A stretch of DNA of 64,000 bases. Source: Rhabdothermincola sediminis. GTDB lineage: Bacteria; Actinomycetota; Acidimicrobiia; Acidimicrobiales; Acidimicrobilacustridaceae. Shown here in pieces: positions 26,641 to 35,029 of the stretch. The first letter of the stretch is position 1, and every line of letters starts with the position of its first letter. The notes under the pieces are model-generated. The model had not been told where the DNA came from. It made no database searches and saw only the letters and a program-made list of their open reading frames with translations. The DNA is taken from the NCBI RefSeq assembly GCF_014805525.1, contig NZ_JACFSZ010000015.1:35359-99358 (forward strand). The letters are read 5' to 3'. A program made the translations under genes and the position numbers.

Positions 26641-27555
26641 TCAGCCGGTGGTGAACAGCCGCATGGCTTCGACGAACGGGACCGTCAGGAACAGCACGCC
26701 GGGAACGAGGGTGGCCACGGTGACCGGGATCCACACCTGCTGCGCACGCCGCTCGACGGCCTCGATCAGCTCCCGGTGCGCATCACGGCGGATGGCGCGG
26801 GCCTCCTCGGTGATGAGCCGGCCGAGGTCGCCGCCGTCGCGGTTGAGTGACAGCACGCCGACGAGCCGGGTCACGGCGTCGACACCGGCCAGCTCCGCCC
26901 ATTCGTCGAGCGCCTCGATCTCGCCGAGGCCCTGGCGGATCCGACCGCACACCCGGGCCAGGTCGCGCGCGCAGCAGCCCTGGCCCCGCTCGGCCAGCCG
27001 GTTGAGCGCCGCGCCGAGCGAGTAGCCGGCCGAGAGGAGCATGCCGAGCTGCTCGCTCACCACCGGCAGCTCGTGAAAGAGCCGCCGTTGCCATCGCTGC
27101 GAGGCGGTGATCGCCTGCTGCTCGAGGATCAGGAAGGTGAGCAGCGGCGCCCCCAGGATGAACAGCACGGCCGGAGCGGGGGGCATGCTCGTGGCCAGCG
27201 CCAGCGCGCTGCCGGCGGTGAACGCGGCGAGCGACCAGCCGAGTTGGCGGGCCCGGAAGGCAGCGACGTCGAAGGGTGAGTGAGTCCGTTCGAGGCGCAC
27301 CGCGAGCTCCTCGCTCACCCCGAACAGCCGCGAAAGCTGCCCGGCGACGTCGTGCAGGAGCGGCTCGAGGACCTCTCGGAGGTTGCGGAGCGACGAGACC
27401 CCAGTTCCCGGCGCGATCGTGGTCGCCCCCTGCCCGGGCGCATAGGTGCGGAGCCGCTCCGCCAGCGCCACCCGGCGGAACCAGCGGAGCTGGGAGAGGA
27501 GCAGCGTCGCGCCGGTCCAGCCCACCAGCCCGCACAGCAGCACCGCCCGGCTCAT
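26641..27555 (-). CDS. tadC: TadC-like type II secretion F-domain protein
   Basis: A 304-residue inner-membrane platform protein of the Tad pilus. A helix at the N-terminus, a hydrophobic hairpin around residues 130-160, then the T2SSF domain with ELPVVSEQLGMLLSAGYSLGAALNRLAER, and a C-terminal hydrophobic segment (VWIPVTVATLVPGVLFLTVPFV). ATG 27555 overlaps the tadB stop as ATGA. TadB and TadC together form the platform driven by the CpaF ATPase. Confidence 0.85.
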   Translation of the reverse strand: MSRAVLLCGLVGWTGATLLLSQLRWFRRVALAERLRTYAPGQGATTIAPGTGVSSLRNLREVLEPLLHDVAGQLSRLFGVSEELAVRLERTHSPFDVAAFRARQLGWSLAAFTAGSALALATSMPPAPAVLFILGAPLLTFLILEQQAITASQRWQRRLFHELPVVSEQLGMLLSAGYSLGAALNRLAERGQGCCARDLARVCGRIRQGLGEIEALDEWAELAGVDAVTRLVGVLSLNRDGGDLGRLITEEARAIRRDAHRELIEAVERRAQQVWIPVTVATLVPGVLFLTVPFVEAMRLFTTG

Positions 27556-28454
27556 CGGTCGAAGACCCGTTCGCTCTCCGGGAGCCGCATGATCTGGCCC
27601 GCCCACAGCCAACAGGCGATCACCATGGCGAGCGCGACCACCACCAGGAACTGGCCGGTCGACGTCGCGTAGGCATCGCGCCCGTTGCCCACCGACAGGC
27701 CGGCGAAGGCCATACCGAGCGGGACGATCAGCACGAACCGGCGGGCGAAGCGAACTCCGGCTTGCCGGGCTCGGGCGTCCTTGCGGTACTGCAGCTCCGC
27801 CCGGCGGTCCGCGGCGAGGTCGTCGAGGCGCTGGTCGAGATCAGCACCCCCGATCTCGTGCGCGGTCAGCAACGTCTCGCAGACCACGTCGGCGGTCGGG
27901 TCGTCGAGTCGGTGCTTGAGCACGCCGAGGGTGCGCTCGAAGTCGGTCGAGATGCGCCACTCCCGATGGGCTGCCTCGAATGCGTCGCGCATCCCCGGCG
28001 GGGCGTTGCGGCCGGCTTCGAAGAGCGCTTGGGGGACGGAGCGGCCGACCGAGCCGGTGAGGATGCGGATCTCGTCGATGAGCCGGGGCCAGGCGTCCTG
28101 GGCCGCGGCCCGACGGTTCCGGTTGCGCTGGCGGTGCGCGGCGAAGGGGAAGCTCGCCGCGAATGAACCGGTGACGAATGCCGGCGCCGCGCCTGCGAAC
28201 ACCACGAACGCGAGCGCGGCACCGATCGCGAACAACAGCGTGGCCACGGCGACCACGTCGCCGCCGGAGAGCCCCGCGAGGCCGGCGCGGTCGAGGCCGC
28301 GACGAACACGCAGGCGAAGTCCTTCCCGGTCGTCTCGGAGGGCGTGGTCCGTGAGCCGCAATCCACGCCGACCGAAGGCGGCGCGGGTGAAGAGGAGGTA
28401 CACGCCGAACGCGGCGGACATGGCGAGGAGCAGACCGGTCAGAACTGCCTCCAT
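27552..28454 (-). CDS. tadB: TadB-like type II secretion F-domain protein
   Basis: A 300-residue membrane protein: two N-terminal hydrophobic regions, the T2SSF domain with WPRLIDEIRILTGSVGRSVPQALFEAG, and paired C-terminal helices (FVLIVPLGMAFAGLSVG and FLVVVALAMVIACWLWAG). It is the partner platform protein of TadC. Its start overlaps the cpaF gene end by 16 bases. Confidence 0.85.
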   Translation of the reverse strand: MEAVLTGLLLAMSAAFGVYLLFTRAAFGRRGLRLTDHALRDDREGLRLRVRRGLDRAGLAGLSGGDVVAVATLLFAIGAALAFVVFAGAAPAFVTGSFAASFPFAAHRQRNRNRRAAAQDAWPRLIDEIRILTGSVGRSVPQALFEAGRNAPPGMRDAFEAAHREWRISTDFERTLGVLKHRLDDPTADVVCETLLTAHEIGGADLDQRLDDLAADRRAELQYRKDARARQAGVRFARRFVLIVPLGMAFAGLSVGNGRDAYATSTGQFLVVVALAMVIACWLWAGQIMRLPESERVFDR

Positions 28455-29752
28455 TCACTCGGCGACTGATCGTTCAACGAGGCGACCACGTCGGCGCCGA
28501 TCGCGTCGAAGAGCCGACCGACCCGGACCGGCACGTTGCCGGTCCACACCAGCGGGTGGTCGTAGCCCCGGCGGGAGAAGAGCTCGGTCACGGTGAACTG
28601 GGTGGCATCCGCGGCCGTCGCCGGGTCCTCGACAGCCACGACCTCCATCACCCGTGGTCCGTCGGGGCCCCGGACGGAATGGACGACGAGATCCACCGCT
28701 TCGCTCACCAGTGCGTTGAGGGCACTCATCGGTAGCTCGGATGCCGCGTCGCTGAGCTGGGCGATGAACCGGAGGCGGCTGAGGGCCTGGCGGGCGGAGC
28801 CGGCGTGGATGGTGGTGAAGCCCTTGACCCCGGAGGAGAGGGTCAGCAACAACGGCAGGGCCTCCCGATCGCGGACCTCACCCACGATGGCCACGTCCGG
28901 GGCCATGCGGAGGAACCCGGCCACCAGCCGGCGGAGGTCCACCGCCGGCCGGTCGGAGCGCGCCGCACGGGTCTGCATGCTGGCCACGTTCGGCAATGGC
29001 ACGTCGGCTTCGAAGACCTCCTCCGCGATGACCACCCGCAGGGAGGGGTCGAGTTCTGCCGCGCAGCACGACAGCAGCGTGGTCTTGCCCGAGCCGGGCG
29101 CGCCGGCGAACACGGTCGAGCAGCCGGCGCGCACCGCGGCGGCGAGGAAGTGGGCGACGTGCGCGCCGAGGGTGTCGCGCTCGACCAGCTCCTGGAGGCT
29201 GCGGAACGGCACGCCGGTGAACTTGCGGATGTTCACCATGGTGTGGCCACCGCGGCTCAGGTCGCCGTGGACGATGTGCAAGCGGGCACCGTCATCGAGC
29301 TGCGCGTCCTGCAGGCCCTCGCTCGGGTCGAGCTTGCGGTGGCTGGAGGAGGCGTCGTCGAGGATCTTGGTGAGGATGCGGGTGACGTGCTCGTCGTCGT
29401 GGAAGACCTCGTGGTGGTACCCGCTCGGGCCCCGGTGGCGCTTCACGAAGATCTGGTCGGGGGCGTTGATCATGATCTCCCACACGTCGTCGTCCGCCAG
29501 CAACGGGGTGAGCGGGCCGTAGCGGGCCAGGTTTCGGAACGCTCGCTCGGCGATCAGCTCCGGGGAGGCGAGCGGGTGCGGGCGCAGCCCCCTCCTGTGG
29601 TCGAGCTCCCAGCGCTGCACCTCGTCGTCGATGAGCGCCCGCAGTGCGGCGTCATCGTCGGGCCCGGACATGTCCAGCGCCATGTCCTTGGCTCGCGCCT
29701 GTACGGCGCGTTCGATCTCGATGAGTGGCGTGGGCTCGTCGACCGCCGTCAT
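28439..29752 (-). CDS. cpaF: Tad pilus assembly ATPase CpaF/TadA
   Basis: A 437-residue secretion ATPase that powers Flp pilus polymerisation at the membrane. Seen are the N-terminal YGPLTPLLADDDVWEIMIN segment typical of CpaF, Walker A FAGAPGSGKTTL (about residue 216), an Asp box with IAEEVFEADV, Walker B APDVAIVGEVRDREAL and the His box GFTTIHAGSARQALSRL. ATG 29752 has GGCGGAG upstream. It is the first gene of the operon that runs to tadG. Confidence 0.93.
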   Translation of the reverse strand: MTAVDEPTPLIEIERAVQARAKDMALDMSGPDDDAALRALIDDEVQRWELDHRRGLRPHPLASPELIAERAFRNLARYGPLTPLLADDDVWEIMINAPDQIFVKRHRGPSGYHHEVFHDDEHVTRILTKILDDASSSHRKLDPSEGLQDAQLDDGARLHIVHGDLSRGGHTMVNIRKFTGVPFRSLQELVERDTLGAHVAHFLAAAVRAGCSTVFAGAPGSGKTTLLSCCAAELDPSLRVVIAEEVFEADVPLPNVASMQTRAARSDRPAVDLRRLVAGFLRMAPDVAIVGEVRDREALPLLLTLSSGVKGFTTIHAGSARQALSRLRFIAQLSDAASELPMSALNALVSEAVDLVVHSVRGPDGPRVMEVVAVEDPATAADATQFTVTELFSRRGYDHPLVWTGNVPVRVGRLFDAIGADVVASLNDQSPSEWRQF

Positions 29753-29782
29753 TGTCGCTCCGCCGAGTTGAGGGGCGCAGCG

Positions 29783-29788
29783 AACCTA
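29783..29788 (-). promoter_or_regulatory. candidate -10 element of the cpaF-tad operon
   Basis: TAGGTT on the minus strand, 30 bases upstream of the cpaF ATG, is the best TAnnnT hexamer in the 204-bp divergent gap. On the plus strand TACCTT near 29909 could serve the enoyl-CoA hydratase gene. Neither has a clear -35 box. Confidence 0.3.
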
Positions 29789-29956
29789 CGACGGCGGTCG
29801 GGTGGTGGTCTGCATGACATCGGCCACAAGCAGCACAGAACGTGGTCACGCGCGCGCGGGAATGGCCTCACAGGCCGCCCTTGCGGCCAGCCACGGCGGA
29901 TCTGACTACCTTTCAGGCTCGCTCGACCCGCCTCGAACGCACCGGAAAGGACCGAC

Positions 29957-30766
29957 GTGAGCGAACCAGCAGTGCTCGTGGACCGTGACGGCCACGTCGT
30001 CACGGTCACCCTCAACCGCCCCGACAAGCGAAACGCGTTCAATGCCGAAGTGCTGTGCCGGCTCTGCGACGCCTGGGACCTGATCGACGGCGACGCCGAC
30101 GTCCGTGTCGCCATCCTCACCGGCGCCGGGGGGAACTTCTCGGCGGGAGCCGATCTCGACCGCCTCGTTGGAGCGCTGCTGTCGGGCAAGCCCACCGAGA
30201 ACGAGTTCGAGGAGCGCATCAAGGCCGACTTCAACCTGATCTTCAAGGGCTTCCTGAAGGACTACGTGCTCACCAAGCCGATCATCGGGGCGGTCGAGGG
30301 GTACTGCTACGCGGGAGGCACCGAGATCCTGCAGGCCCTCGACATCCGGGTGGTGGCCGAGAGCGCTCAGATCGCCATCACCGAGGTCCAGCGGGGGCTG
30401 TTCCCCATGTCGGGCTCCACCGTGCGCCTGCCCCGGCAGATCCCCTACACCCTGGCGATGGAGATGTTGCTGGTGGGCGAGCCGATCACTGCTCGGCGGG
30501 CCTACGAGATCGGTCTGGTGGGCCACGTGGTGCCCGACGGGCAGGCACTCACCCGGGCCAGGGAGCTCGCGGACCGCATCGCCGCCAACGGGCCGCTCGC
30601 GGTCAAGGGGATCAAGCAGTCGGTGATCGCCAGCCAGTGCCTCCCGGAGAAGGAGGCGTTCGTGAAGGAGATGGAGATCGGCATGGCGGTCATGTCGAGC
30701 GAGGACGCCCGCGAGGGCCCCAAGGCGTTCCTCGAGAAGCGCACGCCCGACTTCAAGGGTCGCTGA
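29957..30766 (+). CDS. enoyl-CoA hydratase/isomerase (crotonase) family protein
   Basis: A 269-residue crotonase-fold enzyme acting on acyl-CoA thioesters in the cytoplasm. Oxyanion-hole segments NFSAGADLDRL and GAVEGYCYAGGTE are present, as is ITEVQRGLFPMSG, which keeps one catalytic-type Glu while the second position is not the classical Glu. Hydratase, isomerase or another crotonase activity is therefore open. GTG 29957 has AAAGGA upstream. It is transcribed against the surrounding pilus genes, splitting cpaE-cpaB from cpaF-tadG, and ends at a strong hairpin. Confidence 0.88.
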   Translation: MSEPAVLVDRDGHVVTVTLNRPDKRNAFNAEVLCRLCDAWDLIDGDADVRVAILTGAGGNFSAGADLDRLVGALLSGKPTENEFEERIKADFNLIFKGFLKDYVLTKPIIGAVEGYCYAGGTEILQALDIRVVAESAQIAITEVQRGLFPMSGSTVRLPRQIPYTLAMEMLLVGEPITARRAYEIGLVGHVVPDGQALTRARELADRIAANGPLAVKGIKQSVIASQCLPEKEAFVKEMEIGMAVMSSEDAREGPKAFLEKRTPDFKGR

Positions 30767-30812
30767 CCGCTCGTTGCTCCCATCGCACCCTCCCTCACTC
30801 CTCCCTCCTTAG

Positions 30813-30861
30813 GAACTGTTCATGGATCCGCGGCGCGCGGCCGCGCATCCATGAACAGTTC
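30813..30861. terminator. long hairpin between convergent genes (bidirectional terminator candidate)
   Basis: GAACTGTTCATGGAT (30813-30827) pairs exactly with 30847-30861; inside, CGCGG and CCGCG pair after a single mismatch, leaving a short GC-rich loop. It lies between the crotonase gene and the opposing cpaE gene. As with the hairpin at 5482, no T-run follows. Confidence 0.7.
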
Positions 30862-30884
30862 GTGAGGAGACCGGCCGGGAGTGC

Positions 30885-32174
30885 TCAGGTGGAGGACCAG
30901 GCGCCGAGCGAGCCGGGGACCACGCGCTCGGGGTCCGCGGCGGCGGGCGGCTCGACCCGGTCCAGCATGGCTCGCAACGCGTCGCCGATCGGCCCGGTGA
31001 ACGAGGCGGGTAGCGGGTCGGCGGCCCGCATGAGGTCGTCGAGCCCTCGGCGGTCCGGGACGAACAGCGGAGAGGACAGCTGGGCGGCGTCGGGGCCGAG
31101 CGCGGCGGCCAGCTCCGCCACCGCCCGTGTGAGCTCTGCCCGGAGCCTCCCCTGGCGGGGAGCGCGGTTGACCACGGGCAGGATGCGCTCCGCCGCGACC
31201 CCGTGCCGGAGGAGCGCGTCGAGATGGCGCACCAGCCGGTGGACGCCCACCAGCGTCGGCTGGCAGGCCACGGCGACCACGTCCGCGTTCGCGGTGGCGG
31301 TGCGCGCCAGCCGGTTGCGGTCCTCGATGTCGAGCGAGCCGCAGTCGTCCTGACCCTCGAGGTCGGCCTCGACGTCCGCGACCACCACCTGGTAGGTGCG
31401 CAGGAGGCTGTCGAGCGCGGCGGCGGTCGCCCGTGGGCGGAGGGCCGACCAGTCCCGGTGCCGCCGCAGGCCGAGCAGGAGGTCGTAGCCCCGGTCAGGC
31501 AGGGCGAAGGTCAGCGCCTGCACGTCGTCAGCCGCCGGTCGACCGCTGCGATGGGCTTCGACCAGCTCCTGGAGGCCGGGCACGACGTCACCCACGTCGT
31601 GCAGCATCGCCAGGTCCGCGTCGAGTGCCAGGTCCGCGAGCAGCACCCGGCCCCCATAGCGGGCATCGACGGCGAACGCCTGGGCTGCGGCCATGGCCAG
31701 CGTCGACGTGCCGGCCCCGCCTGCGCCGAGCAGGACGACGAGATGTCCCCTCCAGCTCCCGGTCGCCTCGGGGTGGCCGGCCAGGTCGATGGTCTCGGCC
31801 AGGCGCTGCACCGGTTGCGCGTGATCCCGGAGGGCTGCCATGAGCAGCCTGCGGTCGAGCGGTTCGGGCAGGACCGCCGACACCCCGATGGCGGCCAGAT
31901 CCCGGCGGGGCATGCCGTCGTCGACGGCGACCACGGCGCACCCCTGGGCCCGGGCGGACTCGACCAGGTCACGGTCGAGCGCCGGCAGCGCGCCGTCGAC
32001 CAGCAGGGCCGAGAAGGCTCGACCGGAGGCGAGCCGGGCTCGCACCTCCTCGGGCGAGACGCACTTCACGAACTCCACCGGGACCGCGCCGGCGGTCGCC
32101 CACCGGCTGACCTCGGTGAACCAGGTGGAGCGGACCCGGGCCAAGCCGAGCACGACGAACTGGTCAGCGTCCAC
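30885..32174 (-). CDS. cpaE: CpaE/TadZ-like pilus localisation ATPase
   Basis: A 429-residue protein with an atypical receiver-like N-terminal domain (about 1-120) and a MinD/ParA-like ATPase domain. The deviant Walker A is LLGAGGAGTSTLAMA (about 149-163), lacking the usual Lys in the GKT position, which is known in TadZ-type proteins; LLADLALDADLAMLHDVGD and the VVADVEADLEGQD strand follow. TadZ/CpaE places the pilus machine at its site in the cell. GTG 32174 lies 15 bases after cpaB. The orientation matches the tad operon, but a crotonase gene lies between. Confidence 0.82.
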   Translation of the reverse strand: MDADQFVVLGLARVRSTWFTEVSRWATAGAVPVEFVKCVSPEEVRARLASGRAFSALLVDGALPALDRDLVESARAQGCAVVAVDDGMPRRDLAAIGVSAVLPEPLDRRLLMAALRDHAQPVQRLAETIDLAGHPEATGSWRGHLVVLLGAGGAGTSTLAMAAAQAFAVDARYGGRVLLADLALDADLAMLHDVGDVVPGLQELVEAHRSGRPAADDVQALTFALPDRGYDLLLGLRRHRDWSALRPRATAAALDSLLRTYQVVVADVEADLEGQDDCGSLDIEDRNRLARTATANADVVAVACQPTLVGVHRLVRHLDALLRHGVAAERILPVVNRAPRQGRLRAELTRAVAELAAALGPDAAQLSSPLFVPDRRGLDDLMRAADPLPASFTGPIGDALRAMLDRVEPPAAADPERVVPGSLGAWSST

Positions 32175-32189
32175 GGCTGCCTCGCCCGC

Positions 32190-32936
32190 TCACCGGGCGG
32201 TGTCGGGGGGGCCGATGGAACCCGGACCGGGAGCGCGGTACTGGCTGGGCAGCGGCCCTCCGGCGCGGGTGGTCCGGACCAGCGTGATCGAGCCCACCTC
32301 GGCTGCGTGCGCCACCCGGAGCACCTCGTCCGGATCGCGCAGGGCCAGGGTGACCACCACCGTCCCGGCGGAGCCGATCGTGCCCCTCGAGCCATCGTCG
32401 AGGGCGGTCACCCCTGCGCCGCGGGCCACGACCAGGGTGTAGGCGGCATCGCCCGTGCCGTAGGTGGCCAGCACATCGACCGTCTCGCCCCGCCGGAGCC
32501 CGCCGTTGAGGGCCCGGTCCCGATCGATCGGCAGCGAGAACTCGTGCCCTCCGTCGAACCCCGCGGCGCGGTCGGCGGGAAGCACCGCCGAGCGCAGCAC
32601 CAGGTCCCCGGGTGCCAGGGGGGCGAGGGCCACCGCACCATCGAGCTCGGAGGGGGATTCGTACACTCGCGCCGCCTGTTGTGCAGGCAGCTCCATGGTC
32701 TCGAGCCCGAGGGCGTCCGCGGTGATCGGCCCACCGGGATCGACGCTTCTCGTTGCCACCACGTATCGGGTGGTCGGGCGACCGCCTGCCTGCCGGTAGG
32801 CGGCGAAGACCCCGACCGCCGCGACCGTCACCAGCAGCCCGCCCACCACCGCTCGGCTGTTCGGCAGGCTCGCTCGCCGGACGATCCGCGGCCGGGCCGT
32901 GCGCTCGGCGTCTCCAGTCGCCCGCCCTCGGGACAT
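32190..32936 (-). CDS. cpaB: CpaB/RcpC-like SAF-domain pilus protein
   Basis: A 248-residue protein with one N-terminal membrane segment (AVVGGLLVTVAAVGVFAAY), then a SAF domain (YVVATRSVDPGGPITADALGLETMELP) and an RcpC-type beta domain (EFSLPIDRDRALNGGLRRGETVDVLATY). CpaB acts in the periplasmic side of the Tad system. ATG 32936 is chosen because GGAGG lies 5 bases upstream; GTG 32942 is two codons earlier. Confidence 0.8.
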   Translation of the reverse strand: MSRGRATGDAERTARPRIVRRASLPNSRAVVGGLLVTVAAVGVFAAYRQAGGRPTTRYVVATRSVDPGGPITADALGLETMELPAQQAARVYESPSELDGAVALAPLAPGDLVLRSAVLPADRAAGFDGGHEFSLPIDRDRALNGGLRRGETVDVLATYGTGDAAYTLVVARGAGVTALDDGSRGTIGSAGTVVVTLALRDPDEVLRVAHAAEVGSITLVRTTRAGGPLPSQYRAPGPGSIGPPDTAR

Positions 32937-33139
32937 CTCCACCTCCGCCGCGTCGGGAAACCGGCAGAACGTACGACGGCTCCCTTTCGTGGGCTACATG
33001 ACCTCCGCCACATTGATGACGTCCCGTGGCCTCATGAACACATGCAGCGACGATCTCTCATCGCTGCCGCCCACTCGGCCGACTGGCAGGCCGGCGCGGT
33101 GGGAAAGCCATGAAAGGGTCACAAAGGACTCGAGAGTGC

Positions 33140-33145
33140 TAGCGT
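33140..33145 (+). promoter_or_regulatory. leaderless -10 element of the HTH gene
   Basis: TAGCGT ends 8 bases before ATG 33154 and no Shine-Dalgarno sequence is present. The 217-bp gap to cpaB holds no gene that I can support. Confidence 0.4.
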
Positions 33146-33153
33146 GACCGGCG

Positions 33154-33441
33154 ATGGCTGAGCAGGACGACCTACGCGGGGGCACCGAGCGCGGAGCAGG
33201 CGAGATCCGCTGGCTGAGCACGGCCGAGGCCGCGACACGCCTCGGCATCACCTCACGTACGCTCTACCGGTTCATCGACGAGGGCCAGCTCCCGGCCTAT
33301 CGCTTCGGTCGCGTCATCCGGCTCAAGGCCAACGAGGTCGACGACTTCATCGAGTCCTGCCGCATCGAGCCCGGGACGCTCGAGCACCTCTACCCCGAAT
33401 CGACCAGCGAGACCTCCGCCACCGACGCCAGAGCGAGATAG
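33154..33441 (+). CDS. small MerR/excisionase-type helix-turn-helix protein (BldC-like)
   Basis: A 95-residue DNA-binding protein. Residues about 19-68 form a winged-helix of the MerR/excisionase class: WLSTAEAATRLGITSRTLYRFIDEG, then the wing LPAYRFGRVIRLKANEVDDFIES. Short actinobacterial proteins of this class include BldC, a developmental regulator, and excisionases; no integrase is nearby, so a chromosomal regulator is likelier. It is divergent from cpaB, so it may control the pilus genes (inference). Its last 52 bases overlap the convergent gene at 33390. Confidence 0.8.
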   Translation: MAEQDDLRGGTERGAGEIRWLSTAEAATRLGITSRTLYRFIDEGQLPAYRFGRVIRLKANEVDDFIESCRIEPGTLEHLYPESTSETSATDARAR

Positions 33442-33962
33442 GCCCACCCCCGCTCACCGGCCACGGCGAGCGTCACCAGGTCCCGGCCCACCGCAGCGAT
33501 CTCGCCCACCACGGCAACGCTGGCACCCGCCGTCCACACCGCCACCTCCTGCCCACCGGCCGCGAGCCCGGCCAGGGCCTCGCCGATGGTGGTCAGCGAG
33601 GGCGGCTCACGATCGCCGGTGACCGGCCCGTCGCCCGGCGAAGGCCAAAGCACGGCGATGGCGTCGAGCGCGACCAGCACGTCGGACCCGTCCGCGGGGC
33701 GGAGCACGAGGAAATCGTGCCCTATCACCGCCACGGTTCCCCGGTGCCGGCGACCTGACCGCAGCTCGACGAGCACCGGGCGACCCCGCTCGGCGAGGTC
33801 CGCCAGCGCGCCGCGCCAGGTGGCGTCCTCCGCGGCCTGGCGGGCCAGCCACCCGGTGCGTGCCCGCTCCCCGATCACCCGGTCGGCGCTGACCTCGGCC
33901 AGCCACCGGTCGAACGGATCGGGGGGTCCCGGTCGGAGGGGATCGGGCTCCGCTGGTCTCAC
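33390..33962 (-). CDS. conserved-looking hypothetical protein with two SH3-like beta segments
   Basis: A 190-residue protein that I do not recognise. An N-terminal helical part (FDRWLAEVSADRVIGERARTG) is followed by two beta-rich blocks, VLVELRSGRRHRGTVAVIGHDFLVLR and VAVWTAGASVAVVGEIAAVGRDLVTL, each resembling a small LSm/SH3-like barrel half with a final domain-like repeat. The frame uses typical high-GC codon structure over its full length. GTG start at 33962. Its 3' end overlaps the HTH gene antisense by 52 bases, so the two mRNAs are complementary at their ends. Confidence 0.65.
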   Translation of the reverse strand: MRPAEPDPLRPGPPDPFDRWLAEVSADRVIGERARTGWLARQAAEDATWRGALADLAERGRPVLVELRSGRRHRGTVAVIGHDFLVLRPADGSDVLVALDAIAVLWPSPGDGPVTGDREPPSLTTIGEALAGLAAGGQEVAVWTAGASVAVVGEIAAVGRDLVTLAVAGERGWAYLALASVAEVSLVDSG

Positions 33963-34063
33963 GGGTGCGGCAGGCTAGCGAAGCTGTCCGGCGGGGCTCG
34001 GCCCGGGCAGGCACCCCGACGGGGTAGGGGTGCGGCAGCGGGGGCCGGCTGGCCGTACGCTGG

Positions 34064-35029
34064 ATGGCGCACATGGCAGACACGCAGGTCAAGATCAACG
34101 TCCCCGGCAACCACCTCATGGTCGGCCTGCTGGGCACCCGGGACGAGCTGCTGCGACTCGTCGAGACCGCCTTCCCCGGTGCCACCGTGCACGTGCGGGG
34201 CAACGAGATCACCGTCGACGGCGAGCACGCCGAGCAGGTGGGCCGGCTCTTCGAGGAGCTCGTGGTGCTGCTCCAGCAGGGCCACGTGCTCGAGCCCGCA
34301 GGGGTGCTGCGCAGCATCGACATGGTGAAGGCCGACGAGCGCCCCTCGGAGGTGCTGGCAGCGGAAGTCCTCCGCTCGGCCCGGGGGCGCAGCGTGCGAC
34401 CCAAGACCAGCGGTCAGCGCCGCTACATCGACGCCATCCGCGCCAACATCGTGACCTTCGCCATCGGCCCCGCGGGCACCGGCAAGAGCTGGCTGGCGGT
34501 GGCCATGGCCGTCCAGGCCCTCCAGACCAAGCAGGTCGACCGCATCATCCTCACCCGCCCTGCCGTCGAGGCCGGTGAGCGCCTGGGTTTCCTCCCCGGC
34601 GATCTCATGGCGAAGGTCGACCCGTACCTCCGCCCGCTCTACGACGCGCTCTACGACATGGTCGAGCCGGAAGGAGCCCAACGGCTGCTCGAGCGGGGAA
34701 CGGTCGAGGTGGCTCCACTCGCCTTCATGCGGGGCCGCACCCTCAACGACAGCTTCATCATCCTCGACGAGGCCCAGAACACCACGCCCGAGCAGATGAA
34801 GATGTTCCTGACCCGCATCGGCTTCGGCTCGAAGGCGGTCATCACCGGTGATGTGACCCAAGTCGACGTGCAGGGCGGTCGCAGCGGCCTTGCGGGGTTG
34901 GAGGAGGTGCTGGGCGACATCGAGGGTCTGGCGTTCGTGCACCTGTCGAGCCGTGACGTGGTCCGTCACCGGATCGTCCAGGACATCGTCAACGCCTACG
35001 CCGCGGCCCGGCCCCGGGGCGATGGCTGA
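34064..35029 (+). CDS. phoH: PhoH-like ATPase
   Basis: A 321-residue PhoH-family NTPase, a putative RNA-related ATPase usually linked to ybeY. N-terminal KH-like part (about 10-80), then QRRYIDAIRANIVTFAIGPAGTGKSWLA (Walker A about 139-146), ILTRPAVEAGERLGFLPGD, and Walker B SFIILDEAQNTTPEQMK, with ITGDVTQVD further on. Starts at ATG 34064 or 34073; a TACGCT hexamer ends at 34061. It begins a four-gene operon (phoH, ybeY, corC-like, era) coupled by overlaps, a conserved bacterial order. Confidence 0.94.
   Translation: MAHMADTQVKINVPGNHLMVGLLGTRDELLRLVETAFPGATVHVRGNEITVDGEHAEQVGRLFEELVVLLQQGHVLEPAGVLRSIDMVKADERPSEVLAAEVLRSARGRSVRPKTSGQRRYIDAIRANIVTFAIGPAGTGKSWLAVAMAVQALQTKQVDRIILTRPAVEAGERLGFLPGDLMAKVDPYLRPLYDALYDMVEPEGAQRLLERGTVEVAPLAFMRGRTLNDSFIILDEAQNTTPEQMKMFLTRIGFGSKAVITGDVTQVDVQGGRSGLAGLEEVLGDIEGLAFVHLSSRDVVRHRIVQDIVNAYAAARPRGDG

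Noticed and set aside
32899..33147. 82-codon plus-strand frame in the cpaB-HTH gap
   Set aside because: It overlaps the cpaB start antisense and ends in the promoter of the HTH gene; no start context or family signal.
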